In this document: in pieces, positions 1-5,852 of the stretch | Layout: every line of letters starts with the position of its first letter | Numbering within the stretch: the stretch's first letter is position 1 | Origin: UBA1413 sp964349885 | Lineage (GTDB): Bacteria > Bacteroidota > Bacteroidia > Bacteroidales > Prolixibacteraceae | DNA: 6,670 bases | Assembly: GCA_964349885.1 (NCBI GenBank) | Contig: CAYGIQ010000143.1 | Coordinates: 1 to 6,670, forward strand | Direction of reading: 5' to 3' | Notes under the pieces: generated by a model | What the model was told of the DNA's origin: nothing | The model's database searches: none | Seen by the model: the letters and a program-made list of their open reading frames with translations, nothing else | Program-made: the position numbers and the translations under genes

Positions 1-4
1 TTAT

Positions 5-10
5 TATACT
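5..10 (+). promoter_or_regulatory. possible -10 box upstream of the reverse transcriptase gene
   Basis: TATACT matches the bacterial -10 consensus at five of six bases. It would place transcription start near position 17, leaving a leader of about 35 nt before the ATG at 52. The matching -35 element would lie outside the window, so this rests on one hexamer. If real, it supports the ATG at 52 as the true start even though the reading frame stays open to the window edge. Confidence 0.25.
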
Positions 11-51
11 TAGGATTTGCTGAATCTGCAAATTCATCAATTATCATTACT

Positions 52-2328
52 ATGTCTTCACTTTTTGAACGTTTTTCATCGAGGGACAATCTCAAACGAG
101 CATACAAATTTGTTCTAAACGAATTTGCTAAAACAACCCTATCAATAAGCCCTCTTAATCGCCCAGCGCTAACAGCAATCGATGCTATTGGTGAACAGTT
201 TTTTGTTGCCCTAGAGCAATGCCTGCGAGATGGAAAATATACCCCAGAACAAGGGTTTTTCGTATACATTCCTAAGGATAATCTCGGGCTCCGCCCCATC
301 TGCGTCCTATCAATGGTCGATCGTATCGTGTATCAAGCAATGTTCAACCAAGAAATAATTGGATATAAAGTTGATGGACAACTATCAGACGCGGCTTGCT
401 TCGCCCACCGGGTCAACGATGATAAGGACGCCGACGACTACATTTCTCCCTATTTCAATGAATGGGATACTTTTTGTAAATTGCAAGAGAAAGCATTTCG
501 CGAGGGTTACACGTGGAGAACGGAGTTTGATGTTCAGCAATATTTCGAAAATATTCCCATTGTGAAATTGATGGAAATACTTCAGCACGATTTTGATATC
601 AGGGATGAACAAATACTTTCTTTATTAAAAACCCAGCTCTGTACATGGGTTGAATATCACGAGTTACCAAAAGGTATACCACAAGGCCCAAATCCATCAT
701 CGGTACTTGGAAACGTTTACCTTTCCAAGCTTGATACCGCGATCCAAACTGGGCTAATTGGAGACGATCTCCGTTATCTACGATACGTTGACGACATTAT
801 TTTAATGGGGAAAACAAAAGAGGCCGTTTTACAAGCCACTGAAAAGATCGCCCGTTTTCTCCGGGGTTTTAACTTGAACCTTAATGAAAAAACTAGTGTT
901 TCCAAGCTGCATGACGCAAAAACCATTCATGCCATGCGCATAACTTCGGATTATAATGAAGAGACAGCGGATATATCCGAAGACGAGTTCGGACAAATTA
1001 AAGAAAGAATTCCGCTCATTGTTAATGACTTACTGCAAGAGAAGAAAATTGAAAAACAGGACCTACGAAACCTACGGTATTACCTCAAGGCAGGGACGAA
1101 CTACGCCCTTGAATTCATACTTAAACTAATCGGCGTGGTCCCACTTCGGCCCTCGTTAATCGTACATATCATTCAGTATGTTACCGAGGCACGTGAACTT
1201 TCAAGAACTCTGGGGAAAGCATCGGATATCGTCGCTATTGATAACGCCTTATGGGAGGCGTATAATCATAGTGAAATATCAGAATGGTCAAGGTTTTGGA
1301 TACTTAAGTTTTTAGTCTCGAGTGCGGACGTATCCGTCGGTGGGATAACTGACGAACTGGAGCGAATTCTTGCATCAAGGGAAGCCACTATTTTCAAGAT
1401 CGTGGGTTTTTATAATGAAGCAATACGTGGTCGTGAAATAAACTTAGAATCAATAAATCGAGCCATACAAACGAGCAACAGCAACGTCGAAAAGTCCCTG
1501 TACTCATTTTTCCTGTACAACGCATTTGATGGTGCCCGAGTCGCAACAATTCGTGAGCATATTCAACAGATGCTGGACGCACCATCCCACGAAATGAATC
1601 TCATTGGTTGTTATTTGCTAAAAAGTAAGCCCGAGATTGCAACGGGTGATATAAATGGTGTTTTTTCGTCATACATCCTTGAGAAAGAATTGGAGACGTT
1701 GCCAAGACCGACCGACAAAGCGCAATTGATTGAGGGCGAACAATATTTTGCGGTTCATCGAAATGCCTTGGTGCCAATGTCGTCACTTGCATCATTTTTT
1801 GATGTTAAAGGCAAAAAACCAATAAAATATTCGATACAGCTGCCTTTGCCGCCGGAAAAAGTTGCTTGGGAAAAGGTTATACTGAAGATGAAGGAAGGAA
1901 TGCATGAGGTCGAGATTTTTTATAACAACAAGCACATAAAAACAGCGGATTATAGAGAACTGGGTTTCTTTACGGGCAAGAAACAACAAAAACCTGACCG
2001 CCAATGGGGTTTTCTATGCGCTCTATCAGTTCTATCGGCTACGGGGATCCAACAGGCGACCCCCGATCAGATGCGTCAGATGATTGCCGTTAACTCGCAC
2101 ATCCCCCTTGCTACAAGTAATGTACACCAAATCAAGAGAGCATTGGTAAATCATTTACGATCCCTGTTCAAAACTGAAGACAACCCATTTCACGTAAGAC
2201 GGGATTATTATGATCCTAGATTCACTATATTACCCGAACCTGTGTTGAGAAGGCCGGAAATATGGCAACAGGGTGGTCGGTTAAACGAAAACGCAGTATC
2301 CGAGGATAGCGAAGAAGGGCGTCCCTGA
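52..2328 (+). CDS. Abi/UG-type (defence-associated) reverse transcriptase with long helical C-terminus
   Basis: RNA-directed DNA polymerase, 758 residues. Visible motifs in order: RPI at 81-83 with the following helix; FAHR 117-120, where Abi/UG RTs carry a similar F..R block; FDVQQYFENI 159-168 with catalytic D160; PKGIPQGP 206-213; RYVDD 244-248 with catalytic D247/D248; NLNEKT 276-281. The RT core ends near residue 300. Residues 330-540 look like alpha-helical repeats, and about 615-730 resembles an OmpR-like winged helix. There is no maturase X or HNH domain, so it is not a group II intron protein. By analogy with AbiA/AbiK/DRT proteins it may act in anti-phage defence, with or without a template; I cannot assign a subgroup. 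The frame is open from position 1 to the ATG and no Shine-Dalgarno precedes the ATG, so the start could lie upstream. A terminator follows, making it a separate transcription unit. Confidence is high for RT, moderate for defence. Confidence 0.9.
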   Translation: MSSLFERFSSRDNLKRAYKFVLNEFAKTTLSISPLNRPALTAIDAIGEQFFVALEQCLRDGKYTPEQGFFVYIPKDNLGLRPICVLSMVDRIVYQAMFNQEIIGYKVDGQLSDAACFAHRVNDDKDADDYISPYFNEWDTFCKLQEKAFREGYTWRTEFDVQQYFENIPIVKLMEILQHDFDIRDEQILSLLKTQLCTWVEYHELPKGIPQGPNPSSVLGNVYLSKLDTAIQTGLIGDDLRYLRYVDDIILMGKTKEAVLQATEKIARFLRGFNLNLNEKTSVSKLHDAKTIHAMRITSDYNEETADISEDEFGQIKERIPLIVNDLLQEKKIEKQDLRNLRYYLKAGTNYALEFILKLIGVVPLRPSLIVHIIQYVTEARELSRTLGKASDIVAIDNALWEAYNHSEISEWSRFWILKFLVSSADVSVGGITDELERILASREATIFKIVGFYNEAIRGREINLESINRAIQTSNSNVEKSLYSFFLYNAFDGARVATIREHIQQMLDAPSHEMNLIGCYLLKSKPEIATGDINGVFSSYILEKELETLPRPTDKAQLIEGEQYFAVHRNALVPMSSLASFFDVKGKKPIKYSIQLPLPPEKVAWEKVILKMKEGMHEVEIFYNNKHIKTADYRELGFFTGKKQQKPDRQWGFLCALSVLSATGIQQATPDQMRQMIAVNSHIPLATSNVHQIKRALVNHLRSLFKTEDNPFHVRRDYYDPRFTILPEPVLRRPEIWQQGGRLNENAVSEDSEEGRP

Positions 2329-2348
2329 AAAATCAGCGGTAATTTTTC
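2327..2348 (+). repeat. AT-rich hairpin at the end of the RT gene
   Basis: GAAAAAT (2327-2333) and ATTTTTC (2342-2348) form a perfect 7-bp stem with an 8-nt loop. The left arm starts inside the TGA stop codon of the RT gene. The stem is weak (A/T pairs) and may only protect or pause the RNA 3' end; the stronger hairpin just downstream is the likely terminator. Confidence 0.4.
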
Positions 2349-2367
2349 TAACTTAAATAGAAAACCA

Positions 2368-2390
2368 ACCCGTTATCACGGGTGCTTTTT
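2368..2390 (+). terminator. intrinsic terminator after the RT gene
   Basis: ACCCGT (2368-2373), a TATC tetraloop and ACGGGT (2378-2383) form a perfect 6-bp G/C-rich stem, followed by GC and five Ts (2386-2390). This is a standard Rho-independent terminator. It separates RT transcription from the downstream operon. Confidence 0.85.
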
Positions 2391-2408
2391 AGCTTCACTG
2401 ATATTTCA

Positions 2409-2469
2409 GCATATAGGGTAGAGGGCGATGAGCGCCCCACGATCACATGTTAATCATTACCCTATATGC
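2409..2469 (+). promoter_or_regulatory. 12-bp perfect inverted repeat enclosing an inner hairpin at the operon start
   Basis: GCATATAGGGTA (2409-2420) is the exact reverse complement of TACCCTATATGC (2458-2469), with 37 nt between. The loop contains a second stem, GGGCG (2423-2427) with CGCCC (2433-2437). The right arm covers the ATG at 2466 of the next gene. As RNA, the outer stem would bury the start codon; as DNA, it could be a dimeric operator or a recombination site. No recognised riboswitch matches it. The repeat is certain and its role is inference. Confidence 0.6.
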
Positions 2470-2732
2470 CGGAAATAAATAGTACGTTAAAGCGCAGCGA
2501 TTTGTCGGTATTTACGACCTATGATCTCGGCGCTGCTTCCGCATTAATCTGTGTCGGTTTCGAATTGCAGGCCATCGAGAAGGATAACCCTAAAAAGTGT
2601 CGTTTTGTTTTCCAAAAAACAACCGGTCTTTATGGGTCATTAACGCGTTACTGGGCGAACAGCCTTAATGGTGATCTTCTGAAATACTTTGACACCCTGA
2701 AAATGTTGAAGAATCGGATTTACAGCGAATGA
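2466..2732 (+). CDS. DUF5659-like small protein
   Basis: 88 residues. The pattern of an N-terminal 'F.T.DL..A..L...GF.L' helix (about 16-34), a basic 'K.CRFVF' strand (44-49), and a C-terminal 'N..L..Y.....MLKNRIY' helix matches what I recall of the DUF5659 family, small proteins common on integrated elements. Function is unknown. The first in-frame stop upstream is at 2451-2453, and ATG 2466 is the first start after it; no Shine-Dalgarno is visible, and the start sits in the arm of a 12-bp inverted repeat, suggesting controlled or unusual initiation. The gene leads a tight operon: the next start is one base after its stop. Family assignment is from memory of the pattern only. Confidence 0.75.
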   Translation: MPEINSTLKRSDLSVFTTYDLGAASALICVGFELQAIEKDNPKKCRFVFQKTTGLYGSLTRYWANSLNGDLLKYFDTLKMLKNRIYSE

Positions 2733-2733
2733 T

Positions 2734-2892
2734 ATGAGGAAAGCCAGCCAGATTACCCACGAAATCATCCTCACCGTGGAGCAAATTGATGAACTAACGT
2801 GGCAGCTCAACGAATTGTGGAAACACTTTGAACATCTTCAGAAGGAACTCCAACATTTTATCAAGTACAACCGCACCATTAATCTCAAATAA
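2734..2892 (+). CDS. small helical protein of unknown function (52 residues)
   Basis: A short reading frame from ATG 2734 to TAA 2890-2892, one base after the DUF5659-like gene and six bases before the ATPase gene. The protein is rich in Glu, Gln, His, Leu and Trp and shows a heptad-like spacing of hydrophobics from about residue 11 to 46 (I, V, I, L, W, L, L, W, F, L, L, F, I), predicting one long helix or short coiled coil, with no signal peptide. I do not recognise a family. The exact fit between two operon genes, with no room for another start for the ATPase, argues that it is translated and couples translation of its neighbours. Confidence 0.6.
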   Translation: MRKASQITHEIILTVEQIDELTWQLNELWKHFEHLQKELQHFIKYNRTINLK

Positions 2893-2898
2893 ACCCCC

Positions 2899-4215
2899 AT
2901 GAAAATTACCATTATCACGTCAACGGTTCGTCCGGACGGCACCATGGTTGAGATGCTCTACCAACCAGAGGAACAAAACACGACATTCGCAATATACCGG
3001 GACAACCAGGTTGAATATGCCAACGAACTGGTGTTGAACGAAGAAGAATCCCTTGCCCCATTACCATCAACAAGCGACATTGTAAAAAATCAGGTCATTC
3101 TGCTTCCATCCGAGGCAACCGACTATGGCACCGACGCGGAACTAATCCAAACGGTAAGAGGCTTCATCCATTCGTACCTACAGGTCAATCCGTTGTTCGA
3201 GCAGATTGCCTGCTATTACATTTTACTCACGTGGGTCTACAGGCGGTTCAACGAACTGCCATATCTTCGGGCATTAGGTGATTACGGTACCGGCAAGTCC
3301 AGATTCTTGAAGGTTATTGGCTCTCTATGCTATAAGGCAATTTTTGCCAACGGCGCAATCACTACATCACCCATCTTCCGGATAATCGAGCTATGCCACG
3401 GGACGCTAATTTTAAATGAAGCCGATTTTGCCGAGACCGATGTGTGGAGTGATATGACGAAGATCCTCAATAACGGGTTTGAAACCGGATTCCCGGTTCT
3501 GCGGTCGGAAGCAATTGGAAAAAATTTCGAGGTAAAGACGTTCGACGTGTTCGGGCCGAAAGTGCTTGGCGCCCGGAACCATTTTGAAGACAAAGCGCTC
3601 GAAAGCCGATTCATTACGGAGGAAATGGACAATGCGGCACTCCGTGAGGATATTCCCATCAACCTACCGGAAAAGTTTGCGGATGAAGCCCGAGCGATCC
3701 GTAACCAACTCCTCATGTGGCGCTTTAGGAATTACCACGCCATCAAGCTGAACCCGGAACTGATAAACCGCAGCATTGAACCCCGCCTGAACCAAATCTT
3801 GGTACCCCTGTGCAGCATTATCACCGACCAGGGCCTAATAAAGGACATCACCGAGCTAATCAAACAGATGAACAGCCAGATCGTTAAAGACCGTGGTATG
3901 TCCCGCGAGGCCGAGACGTTGGAGGCCATTTTGAAGCTCCAGGCCACATCAGCGACCGACCCAACCGTGAAGGATATTTGTGAGCGGTTTAACGAAGGAA
4001 AGGCGGATCGCGAACAGGTCACTAACCGAAAGATTGGTTATTGGGTCAGGGAAAAACTCGGCCTGACATTGGAGCGAACCGAAAGTGGCTACACGCTCCC
4101 GTTCGCCGCCAATAACAACAAGCTAGTGAAGCTCGCTTCGCGCTACGGGCTAACCGTTACAACCCCTGTGGACGTTCAGGACATACATAACGTTCAGGAC
4201 TTATTTGCTAAATGA
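2899..4215 (+). CDS. replication-type AAA+-like ATPase (putative helicase)
   Basis: 438 residues. An N-terminal region (1-100) of unclear fold is followed by an ATPase core: Walker A GDYGTGKS (127-134, with K133/S134), a Walker B-like ILNEAD (171-176), a sensor-like K.LGARN (221-227), and an arginine-finger-like ALESRFI (233-239, R237). Residues about 340-400 look like a winged helix. This layout is typical of helicase/primase-type proteins on phages and integrated elements; the primase half is absent, so it probably acts with a host or other primase, or loads onto DNA alone. No Shine-Dalgarno precedes the ATG, which lies six bases after the 52-residue gene, so translation is probably coupled. 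The last codons encode a repetitive D-V-Q-D-I-H-N-V-Q-D stretch that is part of a DNA repeat array. A restriction or defence ATPase is an alternative. Confidence 0.75.
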   Translation: MKITIITSTVRPDGTMVEMLYQPEEQNTTFAIYRDNQVEYANELVLNEEESLAPLPSTSDIVKNQVILLPSEATDYGTDAELIQTVRGFIHSYLQVNPLFEQIACYYILLTWVYRRFNELPYLRALGDYGTGKSRFLKVIGSLCYKAIFANGAITTSPIFRIIELCHGTLILNEADFAETDVWSDMTKILNNGFETGFPVLRSEAIGKNFEVKTFDVFGPKVLGARNHFEDKALESRFITEEMDNAALREDIPINLPEKFADEARAIRNQLLMWRFRNYHAIKLNPELINRSIEPRLNQILVPLCSIITDQGLIKDITELIKQMNSQIVKDRGMSREAETLEAILKLQATSATDPTVKDICERFNEGKADREQVTNRKIGYWVREKLGLTLERTESGYTLPFAANNNKLVKLASRYGLTVTTPVDVQDIHNVQDLFAK

Positions 4216-4238
4216 ACGTCATGAACATCATGAACGTT
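4171..4238 (+). repeat. inverted arrays of 9-bp repeats (iteron- or operator-like)
   Basis: Left array: GACGTTCAG (4171), GACATACAT (4180), AACGTTCAG (4189). Right array: ATGAACGTC (4212), ATGAACATC (4221), ATGAACGTT (4230). The right units are reverse complements of the left consensus (ACGTTCA against TGAACGT), so the two three-unit arrays face each other across a 14-bp spacer (4198-4211). The array spans the 3' end of the ATPase gene, its stop, and the gap before the next Shine-Dalgarno. It could bind an initiator (iterons) or a repressor of the next gene, or form an imperfect RNA hairpin. Confidence 0.75.
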
Positions 4239-4243
4239 AGGAG
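4239..4243 (+). promoter_or_regulatory. Shine-Dalgarno site for the 177-residue gene
   Basis: AGGAG lies 8 nt before the ATG at 4252 and is the only strong Shine-Dalgarno in the window. It fixes the start of the following gene and shows the host uses anti-SD pairing at least here, although most genes in the window lack such a site. Confidence 0.8.
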
Positions 4244-4251
4244 AGACAACC

Positions 4252-4785
4252 ATGGATGAACCATCAGTAAAACAAATTGCCGCGAACCAGGAGAACGCCA
4301 AGAAGGGTGGTGTAAAAACCGATGAGGGCAAAGCCATCAGCCGCTATAACGCCCTCAAGCACGGTTTATTGAGCCGTGAAGTGCTCCTGAAGGGCGAGGA
4401 CGAGGACTTCTTCATCGCCATGCAGAAGCGGCTTCGGACCGAGTTATCACCAACCACGGAAATGGAGCAGATACTCGTTGACCGGATAGCGGCAAACGTC
4501 TGGCGATTACGGCGAGCGTTACAGGTGGAACGGGAAATGATCCAAGACGACCAGGAGGGCAATGAGGACTTCTCGTTCAACCGGGGTAAAACCATGGGCT
4601 CATTCTTTAGCCGTGATTTTGCCAACCACGACACCTACGGGAAATTCATCCGGTATGAAAGCAGCATTGAGCGGGGTATTTACCGTGCCCTACATGAACT
4701 CCAGCGCCTCCAGGCGGCCCGTACAGGTGACATAACCCCACTGCCCCCCATCGCTATTGACGTGAACACCGATGACGCCGACTAA
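4252..4785 (+). CDS. mobile-element-associated conserved protein, function unknown
   Basis: 177 residues, mainly helical and charged. It shows the pattern N..NA.KGG.KT.EGKA.SR.NALKHGL (12-39), then SREVLLKGED (41-50), and a C-terminal RYESSIERGIYRALHELQRLQ (134-154). Similar small proteins are widespread in bacteria and often sit near mobile genes; I know of no assigned function. The Lys/Arg-rich N-terminus could bind DNA. Start is fixed by AGGAG 8 nt upstream. The gene is 36 bp from the ATPase gene with the inverted 9-bp repeats in between, so it may be autoregulated or controlled through them. The C-terminal tail is acidic (VNTDDAD). Confidence 0.7.
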   Translation: MDEPSVKQIAANQENAKKGGVKTDEGKAISRYNALKHGLLSREVLLKGEDEDFFIAMQKRLRTELSPTTEMEQILVDRIAANVWRLRRALQVEREMIQDDQEGNEDFSFNRGKTMGSFFSRDFANHDTYGKFIRYESSIERGIYRALHELQRLQAARTGDITPLPPIAIDVNTDDAD

Positions 4786-4919
4786 TTGGGTTCGTTTAGC
4801 AAAGCCAGCATTATATAACAAGTTAACTGACACTGGCACTTTGAGTTTGGGATTAGCCATAATCGGTGGTTTTGAACGAATCTCATCTTTATTGTTTTCG
4901 GCTGGTTTAGAAAAAAAAT

Positions 4920-5516
4920 ATGTCCCGACCGAAGACTGAACTCAGTAACAGCATCAGTATTTTCTGGCTCAATCGCCATGGCTTCATCCCTGTAGGTGGT
5001 GGCTGGGCCTCGGGAAGTTTAGTTTGGACCATTGGCGTGAGTAAAAGCAGTGTTGGGTTTTCTGTATCCATTAAACAGTCAAGTGATGATCATCTACAGC
5101 TGAACTATACCCATACAGATAACTTGAGCGGCGATAAGGAGCCTCTCGATTATAGGGTTGCGTTAACCACGACCCCGTGCCGCTATGGTGGCGTTCGATA
5201 CTGGTTCAAGTGTCCGCTCACTAAGAATGGCCAACCCTGTGGTCGTAGAGTCGGGATCCTATATTGCGTAGGTAAGTATTTTGGTTGTCGAACATGCGGT
5301 GACATTGTCTATTCGTCGCAGATGCAGGGCGGTAAGTACCGAACCAGTTCCGTGTCGGTCCCCGATATAGAGTATCTGGAGAAACAAATTCATCGTTACT
5401 ACTACCGGGGTCAACCAACTCGAAAATACCTGCGTCTGCAAAAAATGAATCAAAAACTGCTGCGAGATTTGCAACTGGTTGCTGGTGTTTTGAATCTTGA
5501 CCATGCAACTAACTGA
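4920..5516 (+). CDS. zinc-ribbon protein of mobile elements, function unknown
   Basis: 198 residues. The N-terminal part (20-85) appears beta-rich. A zinc-ribbon-like region follows at 93-134: YWFKCP, then CGRRVGILY, GKYFGCRTCG and Y.SQ. The probable ligands are C98, C107, C123 and C126; the first pair is spread out (C-x8-C) compared with the usual C-x2-C, while the second pair is normal. The pattern 'YWF.CP..GRRV..LY..G.YF.CR.C....Y.SQ' is familiar from element and phage proteins of unknown function, perhaps nucleic-acid binding. The C-terminus (149-185) is helical and basic. Start: ATG 4920 follows a run of eight A with no Shine-Dalgarno. A 134-bp gap precedes it, so it may have its own promoter, which I could not locate. 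It overlaps the next gene by 14 bp. Confidence 0.75.
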   Translation: MSRPKTELSNSISIFWLNRHGFIPVGGGWASGSLVWTIGVSKSSVGFSVSIKQSSDDHLQLNYTHTDNLSGDKEPLDYRVALTTTPCRYGGVRYWFKCPLTKNGQPCGRRVGILYCVGKYFGCRTCGDIVYSSQMQGGKYRTSSVSVPDIEYLEKQIHRYYYRGQPTRKYLRLQKMNQKLLRDLQLVAGVLNLDHATN

Positions 5517-5679
5517 TCAACAAATTGCTGAGTTCCAGGCACTCTACGAAAAGCACTTCGGCGAGCAGATTAGCCGTGAAGAAGCCTATGAGAGTGCCAC
5601 ACGCCTAATAAGGCTCCTACAAGCCACATATAAGCCCATGACTATCGAAGAATACCGGCGGAATTCTACTCTTATATAA
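5503..5679 (+). CDS. small helical mobile-element protein, function unknown
   Basis: 58 residues from ATG 5503 (a TTG at 5497 would add two residues). It reads as LTDQQIAEFQALYEKHFGEQISREEA, a helical segment, then YKPMT.EEY near the end. This 'F..LY.K.FG..IS.EEA......L..L....YKPM...E' pattern is common in small phage and integrated-element proteins; the function is not known to me. It overlaps the zinc-ribbon gene by 14 bp, so the two are probably co-translated. I prefer ATG 5503 because TTG starts are rarer and neither site has a clear Shine-Dalgarno. Confidence 0.75.
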   Translation: MQLTDQQIAEFQALYEKHFGEQISREEAYESATRLIRLLQATYKPMTIEEYRRNSTLI

Positions 5680-5717
5680 GGCTTGAATACCCAATGAAAA
5701 CCTGCTATCATTCAACT

Positions 5718-5818
5718 GTTGACCCTCTCGTAAAAAGCCCCAGAAAGTGTTCGGTTTTGCCGGTCCTACAGGGGCGGCCTGCCAGCAAACACCCTTTCTG
5801 GGCGCGAGTTGGGTCAAC
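5718..5818. repeat. 101-nt imperfect hairpin upstream of the recombinase
   Basis: Nested pairs: GTTGACCC (5718-5725) with GGGTCAAC (5811-5818); CTCG (5727-5730) with CGAG (5805-5808); CCCAGAAAG (5739-5747) with CTTTCTGGG (5794-5802), plus G5737 with C5803; TGTT (5748-5751) with AACA (5788-5791). A 36-nt apical part can fold further (GCCG 5759-5762 with CGGC 5775-5778). Read on the - strand, the inner stem is followed by GCTTTTTA, like an intrinsic terminator for leftward transcripts; on the + strand no T-run follows. Alternatives are a structured RNA, a recombinase attachment site, or a DNA hairpin used in replication. Confidence 0.65.
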
Positions 5819-5852
5819 CAGGCCGTCCCTTTAGGCATTAACATACAATGAT

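Noticed and set aside
52..2328. RT as part of a group II intron, retron or diversity-generating retroelement
   Set aside because: No maturase X or HNH region follows the RT core, no intron domain V-like hairpin or msr/msd-like inverted repeat is visible nearby, and motif 4 is PKGIPQGPNPSS rather than the DGR-type GN..SQ. The upstream side is not visible, so a retron RNA there cannot be fully excluded.
3330..3716. 128-codon open frame on the - strand inside the ATPase gene
   Set aside because: It is Ser/Arg-rich, has no recognisable domain, and lies wholly opposite a gene with clear ATPase motifs, as expected for a codon-bias shadow. The same holds for the other - strand frames at 385-612, 1394-2004, 3732-4022, 4344-4634, 4782-4979 and 5221-5508.
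4911..4918. Run of eight A as a programmed frameshift site
   Set aside because: It lies before the start codon, outside any convincing coding frame, so no frameshifted product would result.
4786..4919. Promoter in the 134-bp gap before the zinc-ribbon gene, including a sigma-54-like TGGCAC
   Set aside because: CATAAT (4858-4863) has no matching -35, TATATA (4812-4817) has only poor -35 candidates, and TGGCAC at 4834 lacks the required GC element at the right distance. The 8-bp palindrome AGTTAACT (4821-4828) alone is not evidence.
5617..5844. 75-codon - strand frame over the 101-nt hairpin
   Set aside because: The composition looks random, the start has no ribosome site, and the sequence is better explained by the inverted repeat.
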